A DNA stretch of 21,661 nucleotides from Halieaceae bacterium UBA3479 (GCA_002377985.1 DFQW01000084.1:1-21661); one strand, 5' to 3'. Shown: positions 1-7,833, counted from the first letter of the stretch. Numbers and translations are program-made. Notes: a model not told the origin generated them from the letters alone.

Positions 1-1
1 C

Positions 2-613
2 CAACCCGGCGGTGGTTCTGAGCGCACAGAATTGGATTCAGAGGCGCAAGGCGTTTTGTTTGTGGTGGAGGGGACTGCCACGTTGAGCGTAAATGGTCAG
101 ACCCACACGCTTACTCCGGGCGGATATGCATATCTTCCCCCCTCAAGCGGTTGGACATTACACGATAAGAATGAGGAGGTGCTACGCTTTCATTGGGTGC
201 GAAAAGCCTATGAGGCCGTCGAAGGGATCGATACCCCCGATGTCTTGATTTTAAACGAAAACGATATTGCACCCATACCAATGCCGGATACGAATGGGAA
301 ATGGGCAACAACACGTTTTGTCGATCCTGAAGATTTGCGTCATGACATGCATGTGAATATCGTCACATTTGAACCGGGTGGTGTTATTCCGTTTCTTGAA
401 ACGCATGTCATGGAACACGGTCTTTACGTTTTGGAGGGCAAAGCGGTTTACAATCTCAACAACGATTGGGTTGAGGTGGAAGCAGGCGATTTCATGTGGC
501 TGCGCGCTTTCTGCCCGCAGGCCTGCTATGCGGGGGGACCGGAAAGGTTCCGCTATCTTCTTTACAAGGATGTCAACCGTCACATGGCATTGCGCCCAAA
601 ATCCATCCGCTAA
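2..613 (+). CDS. (S)-ureidoglycine aminohydrolase, 5' truncated by window edge
   Basis: This enzyme removes ammonia from (S)-ureidoglycine to give (S)-ureidoglycolate in allantoin/purine breakdown. The frame is open from the first full codon (position 2) and the upstream residues Q-P-G-G-G-S fit the family, so the TTG at 32 is not the start. About 204 residues are present of a bicupin family that is usually near 270-280, so roughly 70 are lost at the N-terminus. The second cupin carries the metal-ligand pattern known for the E. coli AllE family: the Glu and His of FLETHVMEHGLYVLEG, the His of EHG, and the Gln of FCPQACY. The gene converges on bhcR with 14 bases between stops. Its product leads, one step later, to glyoxylate, the substrate of the adjacent bhc genes. 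An allE/ylbA-type name would fit. The family call is confident; the in vivo substrate is inferred. Confidence 0.85.
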   Translation, partial: QPGGGSERTELDSEAQGVLFVVEGTATLSVNGQTHTLTPGGYAYLPPSSGWTLHDKNEEVLRFHWVRKAYEAVEGIDTPDVLILNENDIAPIPMPDTNGKWATTRFVDPEDLRHDMHVNIVTFEPGGVIPFLETHVMEHGLYVLEGKAVYNLNNDWVEVEAGDFMWLRAFCPQACYAGGPERFRYLLYKDVNRHMALRPKSIR

Positions 614-627
614 ATTATAGCGCGCGT

Positions 628-1485
628 TTAATCGGTGCGGGCGGATCCATTTCCGCCGATGGCAAGGCTGAGTTCCCGCGCCGCGCTGATGACAGGCGCA
701 ATGAGCTGTTCAAGCCGCGCGGGTTCGATCCGGCTTGTGGGGCCGGACACTGAAATGCCTGCGATGGCCTCTCCATTGAAATCAAAAACCGGTGCTGCGA
801 TGCACCGCATGCCTGTGTTTTTTTCCTCATTATCGACGGAATACCCTTTGCTGCGGATTTCTATCAGATGGGTCTTTAACGCAACGGGATCGGTGATTGA
901 GTGATCGGTGAACTGTTCAAAATCCTCGCTACGGAGCAATTTTTCCAGACGCACATCATCCATATGGGCCAACAGTGCCTTTCCGATACCCGAGGCATGC
1001 ATCGGCGATAAGGTGCCCGGCGGAAAAAAGGCGCGAATACTGGCCTGCGTTTCAACTTGGCTCAGGAAAAGAACAGAGCCTTCTTGTTGGATACCTAGAT
1101 TTGCGGTTTCACCGGTGGCTTCCATCAGCTTGCGCATAATGGGCCTTGCGCGCTCGACAAGGTTTGTGCGTCTGATAAACCGCGCCCCGATCACAAAAGC
1201 CCTCGGCCCGATGTGCCAAAGCTGGGCAACATGGTCAAATTCCACCAGCCCGCGTTTTTCCAGTGTCACCAGAGTGCGGTAAACAGTCGCCGGAGATTGA
1301 TTAAGATCGCTGGCCAATTGGGTCAGCGGTGACCCTGGCCCCTCGCTTAGAAATTCAAAGACCTCCATGGCCCGTTCGAGAGATTTAATTGTATTCTGGG
1401 CCGTATTGTCGACCCAACCCCGTGGCCGTCCTCTGGCTTTTCGAGACTCACTTCCATCATTTTTGTGAATTTTTGGGCTCCGCAT
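628..1485 (-). CDS. bhcR: BhcR, IclR-family regulator of the beta-hydroxyaspartate cycle
   Basis: This is a 285-residue IclR-type transcription factor. An N-terminal winged helix-turn-helix occupies about residues 33-85 (LTQLASDLNQSPATVYRTL region). It is preceded by a basic RGRPRG stretch that resembles an AT-hook. The IclR effector domain follows at about 95-275, with the family-typical SPMHASGIGKALLA segment and the late MRCIAAPVFD and GISVSGP motifs. The start is an ATG with AAGG about five bases upstream. It is divergent from bhcA, which is the known arrangement for BhcR. In Paracoccus, BhcR controls bhcABCD and its DNA binding is relieved by glyoxylate (established knowledge). The symbol rests on this context plus the family match; the effector was not read from sequence. 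Confidence 0.85.
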   Translation of the reverse strand: MRSPKIHKNDGSESRKARGRPRGWVDNTAQNTIKSLERAMEVFEFLSEGPGSPLTQLASDLNQSPATVYRTLVTLEKRGLVEFDHVAQLWHIGPRAFVIGARFIRRTNLVERARPIMRKLMEATGETANLGIQQEGSVLFLSQVETQASIRAFFPPGTLSPMHASGIGKALLAHMDDVRLEKLLRSEDFEQFTDHSITDPVALKTHLIEIRSKGYSVDNEEKNTGMRCIAAPVFDFNGEAIAGISVSGPTSRIEPARLEQLIAPVISAARELSLAIGGNGSARTD

Positions 1486-1499
1486 GACAACCTTTTATT

Positions 1500-1537
1500 C
1501 CGTATGAAATTTATATTCACCATATGAAAAATATAAA
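1500..1537. promoter_or_regulatory. Candidate BhcR operator: 20-bp spaced direct repeat with overlapping inverted repeat
   Basis: CGTATGAAATTTATA (1501-1515) recurs as CATATGAAAAATATA (1521-1535) exactly 20 bases later, about two helical turns. Overlapping this, TTTATATT (1510-1517) and AATATAAA (1530-1537) are perfect inverted arms, with TTCA (1516-1519) and TGAA (1525-1528) nested inside. The element lies just upstream of bhcR in the bhcR-bhcA divergent gap. IclR proteins commonly bind palindromic or repeated sites in such gaps. The binding role is inferred. Confidence 0.5.
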
Positions 1538-1553
1538 CTACTGACAATACACA

Positions 1554-1593
1554 GTTTTTCAGAAAAACAGAGTTTTGAAAAAAAATTTCAAAA
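1554..1593. promoter_or_regulatory. Two further AT-rich inverted repeats upstream of bhcA
   Basis: GTTTTT (1554-1559) and AAAAAC (1563-1568) are perfect arms around CAG. TTTTGAAA (1573-1580) and TTTCAAAA (1586-1593) are perfect 8-base arms around five A residues. Both lie between the stronger repeat pair and the bhcA start. They could be extra regulator sites or simply products of the strong A/T bias here. No clear -35/-10 pair was identified. Confidence 0.3.
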
Positions 1594-1641
1594 AAATTTA
1601 TTTTCATGGCCTTGCAGGGTATTCACACTCGGGGGCGTCCT

Positions 1642-1646
1642 AGGAG
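1642..1646 (+). promoter_or_regulatory. Ribosome binding site that fixes the bhcA start
   Basis: AGGAG sits seven bases before the ATG at 1654. This selects that ATG over the upstream in-frame ATG at 1606, whose 16 extra residues do not resemble the family. Confidence 0.8.
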
Positions 1647-1653
1647 TTATAAA

Positions 1654-2844
1654 ATGAGTTTTCAAAATCCTGTCTTCATACCGGGGCCGACGAATATTCC
1701 CGAAAGTCTTCGCAAGGCCTGCGATATGCCAACGATTGATCACCGCTCGCCGCTCTTCGGGAAAATACTTCATCCTGCCCGTGAAGGCGTGCGTAAAGTG
1801 CTGAAAAGTGACACAGCCGAAGTGTTCATTTTTTCGGCTACCGGTACGGGTGGCTGGGAAGCGGCCTTGACCAATACTCTTTCCAGTGGTGACAAAGTGC
1901 TTGCCGCGCGCAATGGGATGTTCAGCCACCGCTGGATTGACATGTGCCAGCGGCATGGCCTTGAGGTGGACATCGTGGAAACCCAATGGGGTCTGGGTAT
2001 CCCTGCAGACCGTTACGAAGAAATTCTGCGCAAAGACAAAGCGCATGACATCAAGGTCGTTCTGGCAACACATAACGAAACGGCGACGGGTGTCACATCT
2101 GATATCGGAGCAATTCGCAAAGCGCTTGATGCGGCTGGCCATCCGGCCATGTTGTTTGTGGATGGGGTTTCATCCATTGCATCCATGGATTTTCGTTTTG
2201 ATGAATGGCGTGTAGATGTTGCGGTCACAGGATCGCAGAAGGGCTTTATGTTGCCTTCAGGTCTGGCGATTGTCGGCTTTAGCGCCAAGGCAATGGAAGC
2301 CACAAAATCCGCTGGCCTGCCACGGACCTTTTTTGATGTGCATGATATGGCGAAAGGATATGCGAACAATGCCTATCCTTACACGCCTGCTGTGGGGTTG
2401 TTGAACGGGCTGAATCAGGCCTGCTCGATGCTGCTTGATGAGGGACTCGAAAATGTCTTTGCCCGTCACCACCGCATCGCCGAAGGTGTCAGACATGCAG
2501 TCAAAGCTTGGGGATTAAAGCTTTGTGCGGCGGACCCTTCGGTATATTCTGACACTGTGAGCGCCATTCGCACACCGGCAGATTTCAACGCCACCGACAT
2601 TGTGGCCCATGCTGCAGACAAATATGGTGTGGCCTTTGGAGTTGGCCTTGGTGAAGTGGCCGGTAAGGTTTTTCGCATCGGTCATCTCGGGAGCCTGACA
2701 GATGTTATGACCCTTTCGGGCATCGCAACGGCAGAGATGTGCATGGTGGATCTTGGCCTTGACATTACGTTTGGTTCAGGTGTCGCCGCAGCGCAGAGGT
2801 ATTTTAGCGGCAATTCTGCCGTATCACAGAAGGATGCAGCATGA
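1654..2844 (+). CDS. bhcA: BhcA, aspartate-glyoxylate aminotransferase
   Basis: This PLP enzyme transfers the amino group of aspartate to glyoxylate, giving glycine and oxaloacetate, the first step of the BHA cycle. The product is 396 residues from the ATG at 1654, starting MSFQNPVFIPGPTNIPE, a typical serine-glyoxylate/alanine-glyoxylate aminotransferase opening. The class V fold shows SATGTGGWEAAL near residues 61-72 (cofactor phosphate region), FVDGVSS near 168-174 (the cofactor-binding Asp) and VTGSQKGFMLPSGL with the PLP lysine at about K196. It overlaps bhcB by an ATGA junction and lies divergent from bhcR. A general serine-glyoxylate aminotransferase is the alternative on sequence alone. 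The bhcB and bhcC neighbours make BhcA the better call. Confidence 0.9.
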   Translation: MSFQNPVFIPGPTNIPESLRKACDMPTIDHRSPLFGKILHPAREGVRKVLKSDTAEVFIFSATGTGGWEAALTNTLSSGDKVLAARNGMFSHRWIDMCQRHGLEVDIVETQWGLGIPADRYEEILRKDKAHDIKVVLATHNETATGVTSDIGAIRKALDAAGHPAMLFVDGVSSIASMDFRFDEWRVDVAVTGSQKGFMLPSGLAIVGFSAKAMEATKSAGLPRTFFDVHDMAKGYANNAYPYTPAVGLLNGLNQACSMLLDEGLENVFARHHRIAEGVRHAVKAWGLKLCAADPSVYSDTVSAIRTPADFNATDIVAHAADKYGVAFGVGLGEVAGKVFRIGHLGSLTDVMTLSGIATAEMCMVDLGLDITFGSGVAAAQRYFSGNSAVSQKDAA

Positions 2845-3815
2845 TGAAGGATTATGTGACAGATATCCCAACCTACGAAGATATGCTGGCGGCCCATGAA
2901 CGGATCGCTCCGCATATTCGAAGAACGCCAGTGCGCACTTCGGATTATCTGAACGAAGTCGCAGGCTGCGAGTTATTTTTCAAATGCGAAAACTTTCAGG
3001 AACCGGGCGCCTTTAAGGTCCGCGGTGCGGCAAATGCTGTGTTTGGACTTGACGATGAACAGGCAAAAAAAGGTGTTGCCACCCATTCATCAGGCAACCA
3101 TGCGTCTTGCCTGTCCTATGCGGCAATGAAGCGGGGCATTCCCTGCAACGTGGTAATGCCACGTACCGCGCCCCAAGCCAAGAAAGACACCGTGCGCCGC
3201 TATGGCGGAGTGATCACGGAATGCGACCCTTCGACAACCTCGCGCGAAGCGACCTTTGCAGAGGTGCAAAAGGCCTCTGGAGGTGACTTTGTCCACCCCT
3301 ATAATGACCCCCGTGTGATTGCAGGACAGGGGACCTGTTCCAAAGAATTCATGGAACAGACAGGCGGGCTAGACATGGTTGTGGCACCCATTGGAGGGGG
3401 GGGCATGATTTCGGGCACCTGTTTGACGCTGTCAACTTTGGCTCCTGAAACCAAAATCATTGCAGCCGAACCCGAGCAGGCCGATGATGCCTATCGCAGC
3501 TTTAAGGCTGGATATATCATCGCCGATGACGCACCAAAAACAATTGCGGATGGATTGCTCGTGCCGTTGAAAGACCGCACTTGGCATTTCGTGTCAAACC
3601 ATGTGAGTGATATCTTTACGGCAAGTGAGCAGGAAATTATTGATGCGATGAAGTTGACGTGGAAACACCTGCGCGTGGTGATGGAACCCTCATCTGCAGT
3701 GCCTCTGGCAACTGTGTTGAAAAACCCAGATGCCTTCAAGGGCAAAAGGGTCGGCATCATTATCACAGGTGGCAACGTAGATCTGGACAAACTTCCTTGG
3801 ATTGGCGCGGCCTGA
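2841..3815 (+). CDS. bhcB: BhcB, beta-hydroxyaspartate dehydratase
   Basis: This is a fold-type II PLP lyase of the serine racemase/threonine dehydratase family. In the BHA cycle it dehydrates erythro-beta-hydroxyaspartate to iminosuccinate. The PLP lysine is in EPGAFKVRGAAN (about K59). The substrate-carboxylate loop THSSGNHA lies near residues 80-90, and the glycine-rich phosphate loop GGGGM lies near 185. The length of 324 residues matches the family. Its ATG (2841) overlaps the bhcA stop as ATGA, so the two are translationally coupled; a second ATG follows at 2844 and either could be used. Without the neighbours it could be called threonine dehydratase or serine racemase. Confidence 0.88.
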   Translation: MMKDYVTDIPTYEDMLAAHERIAPHIRRTPVRTSDYLNEVAGCELFFKCENFQEPGAFKVRGAANAVFGLDDEQAKKGVATHSSGNHASCLSYAAMKRGIPCNVVMPRTAPQAKKDTVRRYGGVITECDPSTTSREATFAEVQKASGGDFVHPYNDPRVIAGQGTCSKEFMEQTGGLDMVVAPIGGGGMISGTCLTLSTLAPETKIIAAEPEQADDAYRSFKAGYIIADDAPKTIADGLLVPLKDRTWHFVSNHVSDIFTASEQEIIDAMKLTWKHLRVVMEPSSAVPLATVLKNPDAFKGKRVGIIITGGNVDLDKLPWIGAA

Positions 3816-3854
3816 GACAAAGAAAAAACAGAACATTTTAGAAAAGAGCGAACC

Positions 3855-5687
3855 ATGAAAGATGTATCACACTTAGAAGACTACGAAGTAGGCTTTAACA
3901 TTCCAGCCAAACCTGGCATGAGCGAAGCCGAGATTCAAACTCCATGCATTGTGCTGGATCTTGATGCGCTGGAGCGCAACATTAAGAAAATGGGTGATTA
4001 CGCAAAAGACCACGGTATGCGTCACCGGACCCATGCCAAAATGCATAAATCTGTAGACGTTCAGAAACTTCAGGAAGAGCTGGGCGGTGCCTGTGGCGTC
4101 TGCTGTCAGAAAGTTCGTGAAGCAGAAGTCTTTGCCCGCGGCGGGATCAAAGACGTGCTGGTGTCCAATCAGGTCCGTGAACCGGCAAAAATTGATCGCC
4201 TTGCACGATTGCCAAAATTAGGGGCTCGCGCGATTTGTTGTGTGGATGACCTGTCTAATGTTGCGGACCTCTCTGCTGCGGCCCAAAAGCATGGAACACA
4301 GATTGAATGTCTTGTTGAAATTGATTGCGGTGCCGGTCGTTGTGGCGTGACATCAACACCAGCCGTTGTTGCTATTGCCAAAGCGATCGATGCGGCCGAG
4401 GCAGCGTTCCCAAAATGGGCCGCGCTCACCGCGAAAGAACGGGCCGCGATCCTTCGACGCTGGTTTAATTTAATTACGGAACACGCCGAGCCGCTTGCCG
4501 CGCTTATTACCGAAGAGATGGGTAAACCCCTCGCGGAGGCGCGCGGTGAAGTCGCGTATGGTGCAAGCTTTGTCGACTGGTTCGCTGAAGAAGGCCGGCG
4601 GATCTACGGTGATGTCATCGCCCCGCACATGGCGGACAAGCGGATTCTCGCGATTAAGCAACCGGTGGGTGTCGTCGCCGCGATTACGCCGTGGAACTTC
4701 CCTCTGGCGATGATTACCCGAAAAGTTTCTCCGCCGCTCGCGGCCGGCTGCACGGTGGTGATCAAACCGTCTGAAGATACACCATTAACGGCGTTGGCTG
4801 TCTGTGACTTAGCTAACCAGGCCGGGATGCCAGCGGGCGTTATCAACTGCATCACAGGTTTGGATGCGCCGGCCATCGGCCAGGCCCTGACTGGTGACAG
4901 TCGTGTGCGCAAGGTGACGTTCACGGGTTCAACCCAAGTCGGCAAGATTTTATATCGCCAATGCGCGGACAGCGTGAAAAAGCTCTCTTTGGAGCTAGGT
5001 GGTAACGCGCCGTTTATCGTGTTTGAAGATGCAGATATCGATGCGGCGGTGCAAGGCGCATTGATTTCCAAGTATCGCAACAGTGGTCAGACCTGTGTCT
5101 GCACTAATCGTATTCTCGTGCAGGCATCGATTCACGATGTCTTTGTCGAGAAGCTGGTGGCGGCGACCGCTGCGCTCAAGATGGGAGACGGCATGGAGGA
5201 GGGAGTGCAACAAGGCCCTCTGGTCAATGTGCGGGCTGTCGAGGATGTCGAGCGTCTGGTTCGTCTTTCCACCGAAGCCGGCGCCCAGGTGGCGTTGGGC
5301 GGAACGCGATCGGAACTGGGCCCCTGTTACTTTATGCCCACGGTGTTGACCGGGGTGACACCGGAGATGGCCGTGTTCCGTAACGAGATCTTTGGCCCCG
5401 TGGCGCCCGTAACCGCCTTTGCCGATGAGGCCGAGGCGATCGCATTGGCCAACGACACCGAGTTTGGTTTGGCCGCGTATTTCTATACCCGGGATATCGG
5501 AAGAGTCTGGCGGGTCGCCGAGGCGCTCGACTACGGTATGGTCGGGATTAACGAAGGCATCATTTCAAACGAAATGGCACCTTTTGGCGGCGTTAAGGCG
5601 TCGGGTTCGGGGCGCGAGGGTTCCAAGTACGGGATCGATGACTACCTTGAGATCAAATATATCTTGATGGGTGGGCTTGATCGCTAG
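3855..5687 (+). CDS. Chimeric ORF: BhcC N-terminal half fused in frame to succinate-semialdehyde dehydrogenase
   Basis: Residues 1 to about 180 are the front of BhcC (beta-hydroxyaspartate aldolase, D-threonine aldolase-like, alanine racemase-type barrel). They include the PLP lysine in RTHAKMHKS (about K62) and follow bhcB in the expected cycle order. From about residue 181 the protein is an NAD(P)-dependent succinate-semialdehyde dehydrogenase (gabD-like): TPWNFP (N281), KPSEDTP (K304), FTGSTQVG, SLELGGNAPF with general base E380, and GQTCVC with nucleophile C414. It ends with the normal YGIDDYLEIKY tail. Missing are the BhcC C-terminal half (the family is about 380-390 residues), bhcD, and some 50 N-terminal dehydrogenase residues including the start of the cofactor domain. 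The switch falls at AIDAA, residues 177-181. GC content also rises across it. I read this as a mis-joined contig, so neither half should be taken as an intact gene here. Confidence 0.9.
   Translation: MKDVSHLEDYEVGFNIPAKPGMSEAEIQTPCIVLDLDALERNIKKMGDYAKDHGMRHRTHAKMHKSVDVQKLQEELGGACGVCCQKVREAEVFARGGIKDVLVSNQVREPAKIDRLARLPKLGARAICCVDDLSNVADLSAAAQKHGTQIECLVEIDCGAGRCGVTSTPAVVAIAKAIDAAEAAFPKWAALTAKERAAILRRWFNLITEHAEPLAALITEEMGKPLAEARGEVAYGASFVDWFAEEGRRIYGDVIAPHMADKRILAIKQPVGVVAAITPWNFPLAMITRKVSPPLAAGCTVVIKPSEDTPLTALAVCDLANQAGMPAGVINCITGLDAPAIGQALTGDSRVRKVTFTGSTQVGKILYRQCADSVKKLSLELGGNAPFIVFEDADIDAAVQGALISKYRNSGQTCVCTNRILVQASIHDVFVEKLVAATAALKMGDGMEEGVQQGPLVNVRAVEDVERLVRLSTEAGAQVALGGTRSELGPCYFMPTVLTGVTPEMAVFRNEIFGPVAPVTAFADEAEAIALANDTEFGLAAYFYTRDIGRVWRVAEALDYGMVGINEGIISNEMAPFGGVKASGSGREGSKYGIDDYLEIKYILMGGLDR
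4377..4403. other. Junction between two unrelated segments (likely assembly chimera)
   Basis: Codons for A-K-A-I-D-A-A-E-A span 4377-4403. The left partner reads as BhcC up to here and the right partner as a GabD-type dehydrogenase from here on. The dehydrogenase family also carries an AIDAA-like stretch at this point before its W-x-x-LTAKERA segment, so a short identical stretch (GCGATCGATGCGGCC, 4383-4397) could have bridged two contigs. Everything on the left fits an alphaproteobacterial bhc locus and everything on the right fits a gammaproteobacterial background. Confidence 0.8.
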
Positions 5688-5802
5688 CATGCGTGGCCAG
5701 CCGATATATGCCATGGCGTGAACATCCACCGTAGGCGTGGTGAACGTAAAGCAAGTTAAGTAAAAAGCGCGGCAGAAGAAATAGGAGTAAGAAAGGGCAC
5801 TG

Positions 5803-6279
5803 ATGATGGATGTAACCGCGTTTCGACAGGCGTTGGGTCGGTTTGCTACGGGTGTCTGTCTGGTGACCGTCAATGACCCCGAGCGTGGTCCGTTGGCGAC
5901 GACTGTAAACTCCTTTTCTTCAGTCTCTCTCGAGCCGCCACTAGTGCTGTGGAGTATTCAAAATAGCTCGGAACATTTACAGATCTACTGCGAGTGCTCG
6001 CACTTCGGGATCAGCGTGTTGCGCGAGGAACAAGCGGCGTTGTCGGGGCACTATGCCAAGCGGGACGGTCACGAGGCGTTGCCGGAGCAATTTGTTGCAG
6101 GTGCCCGGGGGGAGCCTCAGTTGAACGATGCACTCGCGCACTTCACGTGCAGTACCTATGGGGTATACCCCGGCGGCGATCATCAGATTATCGTGGGTGA
6201 GGTTGTTGCCTTCGAGTCGCTGGAGGGCGCCCCGCTGGTATTTTTCGCTGGCGGTTACAGATCATTGATCAGCCAGTAG
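5803..6279 (+). CDS. Flavin reductase family protein (FMN-binding split barrel)
   Basis: This 158-residue protein has the HpaC/flavin reductase-like signature. RQALGRFATGVCLVT is at about residues 6-20, then LATTVNSFSSVSLEPPLVLWS near 31-51, HFGISVLREEQ near 67-77, and a late DHQIIVGEVV strand. Members bind FMN or FAD and use NAD(P)H to supply reduced flavin to monooxygenases, or act as small flavoproteins. The histidine-containing DHQIIVGEV segment is the usual flavin-reductase position. ATG codons lie at 5803 and 5806, with a purine-rich GAAAGGG just upstream. It ends nine bases from the stop of the converging FMN reductase gene. No partner oxygenase is present in the window, so the target pathway is unknown. 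Confidence 0.82.
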   Translation: MMDVTAFRQALGRFATGVCLVTVNDPERGPLATTVNSFSSVSLEPPLVLWSIQNSSEHLQIYCECSHFGISVLREEQAALSGHYAKRDGHEALPEQFVAGARGEPQLNDALAHFTCSTYGVYPGGDHQIIVGEVVAFESLEGAPLVFFAGGYRSLISQ

Positions 6280-6288
6280 CGGGCGCTT

Positions 6289-6900
6289 CTACAATCCATT
6301 CATGAAAGTTTCATGGTCGATGATGTCGAGCGCCCTCACGTCTCGCAGCGCATTTGCATACGCGACAAGCAAATCTATGGCGTATTCGCTGCGCGCAGAG
6401 AATTCTGCTTGCAGCGCTGCGTCGTCAACAGCCGCATCCTCGTTGCAAATGGCTTTTACCCGCCGGGCAATGAGGTTTTCGGGTAGCCAGCACAGTCGAT
6501 TATTCTTGTAGCTACTCATGCGAAGCTCGGCTATCACGTAAGCGCCGCCAGCGGACGCCGAGACAGCGCAGGGTAATGCGGGTTTATGAGACAGCGCGCT
6601 GCCGGCGCCCCATAGTAATAAAAAATTTTTGAGCGCGGCGGGGACCATACCATGCCATTCAGGTGCGATCATCACGAAGGCATCGCTGCTATCAAGCTGC
6701 GCTTTTAGCGCCGGCAGTCCAGACCACTGCTCACCTTGACTAAAGAGCGCCTCGTCCCACAGGGGCAGGGGTGTTTTCCCCAGATCCAGCGTCCAATGGC
6801 TCACCCCGCGGCGACGCTCGATCACGGACGCCAGATACCTGCCTACTTTTGCGCTTTGGGAGTCTTTACGGTGGCTGCCAACAATAATGCCGATTCGCAC
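6289..6900 (-). CDS. NAD(P)H-dependent FMN reductase family flavodoxin-fold protein
   Basis: This 203-residue protein has the flavodoxin-like fold of the FMN_red family. The N-terminal phosphate loop GSHRKDSQSAKVGRYL (about residues 8-23) binds the FMN phosphate. APEWHGMVPAALKNFLLLW (about 79-97) is the family's P-E-Y/W-x-G...P..LKN motif lining the isoalloxazine. SASAGGAY follows near 113. Members reduce quinones, azo dyes or chromate, or supply reduced flavin; the true substrate cannot be read. It lies 11 bases downstream of the dienelactone hydrolase gene on the same strand, so the two are probably co-transcribed. It converges tightly on the flavin reductase gene. Confidence 0.82.
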   Translation of the reverse strand: MRIGIIVGSHRKDSQSAKVGRYLASVIERRRGVSHWTLDLGKTPLPLWDEALFSQGEQWSGLPALKAQLDSSDAFVMIAPEWHGMVPAALKNFLLLWGAGSALSHKPALPCAVSASAGGAYVIAELRMSSYKNNRLCWLPENLIARRVKAICNEDAAVDDAALQAEFSARSEYAIDLLVAYANALRDVRALDIIDHETFMNGL

Positions 6901-6911
6901 AGTAGTGATAC

Positions 6912-7583
6912 TCAGCCAGCCAATTCGGCACCGAACAGCTCCAGTGTGCGTGCCTTTGCAAGGGCTGCCGCCGAGGCATCGTAGGAGCCACGCTGATCAC
7001 AATTAAACCCATGATCGGCGGCATAAATGTGAACCGGCAGGTCGGGCTGCTTACTTTGCAGCGCGGCAACTGAGTCCATTGGGATGTGGGCGTCGAGCTC
7101 GCCAAAGTGGAGAATAATCGGACAGGAGGGGGTCAGTTCCGCATTGTCGGGAATCCCGCCGCCGTAATAGGCAGAGGCAGCGGCGACGCCATCCAAATTG
7201 CAGCTCGACAGCCAGGTGAGTAGGCCGCCGAAACAGTATCCCACGACCCCGACCTTTCCGTGCTGCGACGCAACGTTGATTGTCGCCTGCAGGTCAGCGA
7301 GAGTTTGCGCCATGTCGAGTTTCTGGAATGCCAACTCGATGCCGGTGCCCATATCCGCCTCGGTATAGCCCAGCTCAACATTGCGCTCAAGCCGGTCAAA
7401 GATCGCTGGGGCGATGGCATAAAATCCTTCTGCGGCATAGCCGTCGACGACCGAGCGGATATGCGAGTTCACGCCGAAAATTTCCTGAATCACAACCACG
7501 GCACCCCTGGCGGTGCCTGAGGGGCTTGCTTCATAGGCGCCAAGTTCAAAGCCGTCTGCACAGGCAATAGTCGTTGTAGCCAT
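6912..7583 (-). CDS. Dienelactone hydrolase family protein
   Basis: This is an alpha/beta hydrolase of the dienelactone hydrolase (carboxymethylenebutenolidase) family. It has 223 residues from the ATG at 7583, chosen because AGGAG (complement of 7590-7594) lies six bases upstream; a longer in-frame extension to 7673 lacks family similarity. The Cys-Asp-His triad is visible: Cys117 in GYCFGG, Asp164 in GELDAHIP and His191 in DHGF. The QEIFGVN segment supplies the Glu that positions the nucleophile in characterised members. These enzymes open lactones such as dienelactone in chlorocatechol breakdown, but many homologues have other ester substrates. No catechol genes are nearby, so a general hydrolase role is as likely. 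It is probably in an operon with the FMN reductase gene. Confidence 0.88.
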   Translation of the reverse strand: MATTTIACADGFELGAYEASPSGTARGAVVVIQEIFGVNSHIRSVVDGYAAEGFYAIAPAIFDRLERNVELGYTEADMGTGIELAFQKLDMAQTLADLQATINVASQHGKVGVVGYCFGGLLTWLSSCNLDGVAAASAYYGGGIPDNAELTPSCPIILHFGELDAHIPMDSVAALQSKQPDLPVHIYAADHGFNCDQRGSYDASAAALAKARTLELFGAELAG

Positions 7584-7833
7584 AGTGGTCTCCTCTTCAG
7601 CTCTGTCTTTAAAACGGGTCGCTATTGTGACCGCACGGGCGCGCGATTGGAAACCCCCGTTTTCACGGAACAAGCTGCTGTCACTGTGTCGTCGAGGTCA
7701 ATGTGCTAGCCCATTACCGTTTTCAAGCGACGTGCCGGCAATTAGACTTTCGGGAACAACCCGATGGATGCGCGTCAGTGATCACGGCTCATCGATTGGC
7801 CGTATTTGTATCGCAGTCGGAGGGCTTCACAGC
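7584..7833. promoter_or_regulatory. Divergent intergenic region between the DLH and sulfurtransferase genes
   Basis: These 250 bases separate two divergent starts and must hold both promoters. I see a strong RBS at each end: complement of 7590-7594 for the hydrolase and GGAGG at 7819-7823 for the sulfurtransferase. I see no convincing -35/-10 pair or operator repeat. The sulfurtransferase frame stays open back to 7585, but the extra residues do not resemble the family. Confidence 0.35.

Noticed and set aside
3855..5687. A new bifunctional aldolase-dehydrogenase fusion enzyme
   Set aside because: Both halves are truncated at the junction: BhcC loses its C-terminal half and the dehydrogenase loses the beginning of its cofactor domain. 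A functional fusion normally keeps both domains whole. The composition shift also points to a mis-join.
5688..5802. Repeats (GGCGTG...AAC twice, CACC/GGTG arms) after the dehydrogenase gene
   Set aside because: The arms are only four to six bases with imperfect matches, no T-run and no stable stem.
7584..7673. Thirty-residue N-terminal extension of the dienelactone hydrolase
   Set aside because: A strong AGGAG precedes the ATG at 7583, and the family starts there.
7585..7833. N-terminal extension of the sulfurtransferase (open frame back to 7585)
   Set aside because: The residues are basic and Ser/Arg-rich, do not resemble the family, and occupy the divergent promoter region. A good GGAGG lies before the GTG at 7834.
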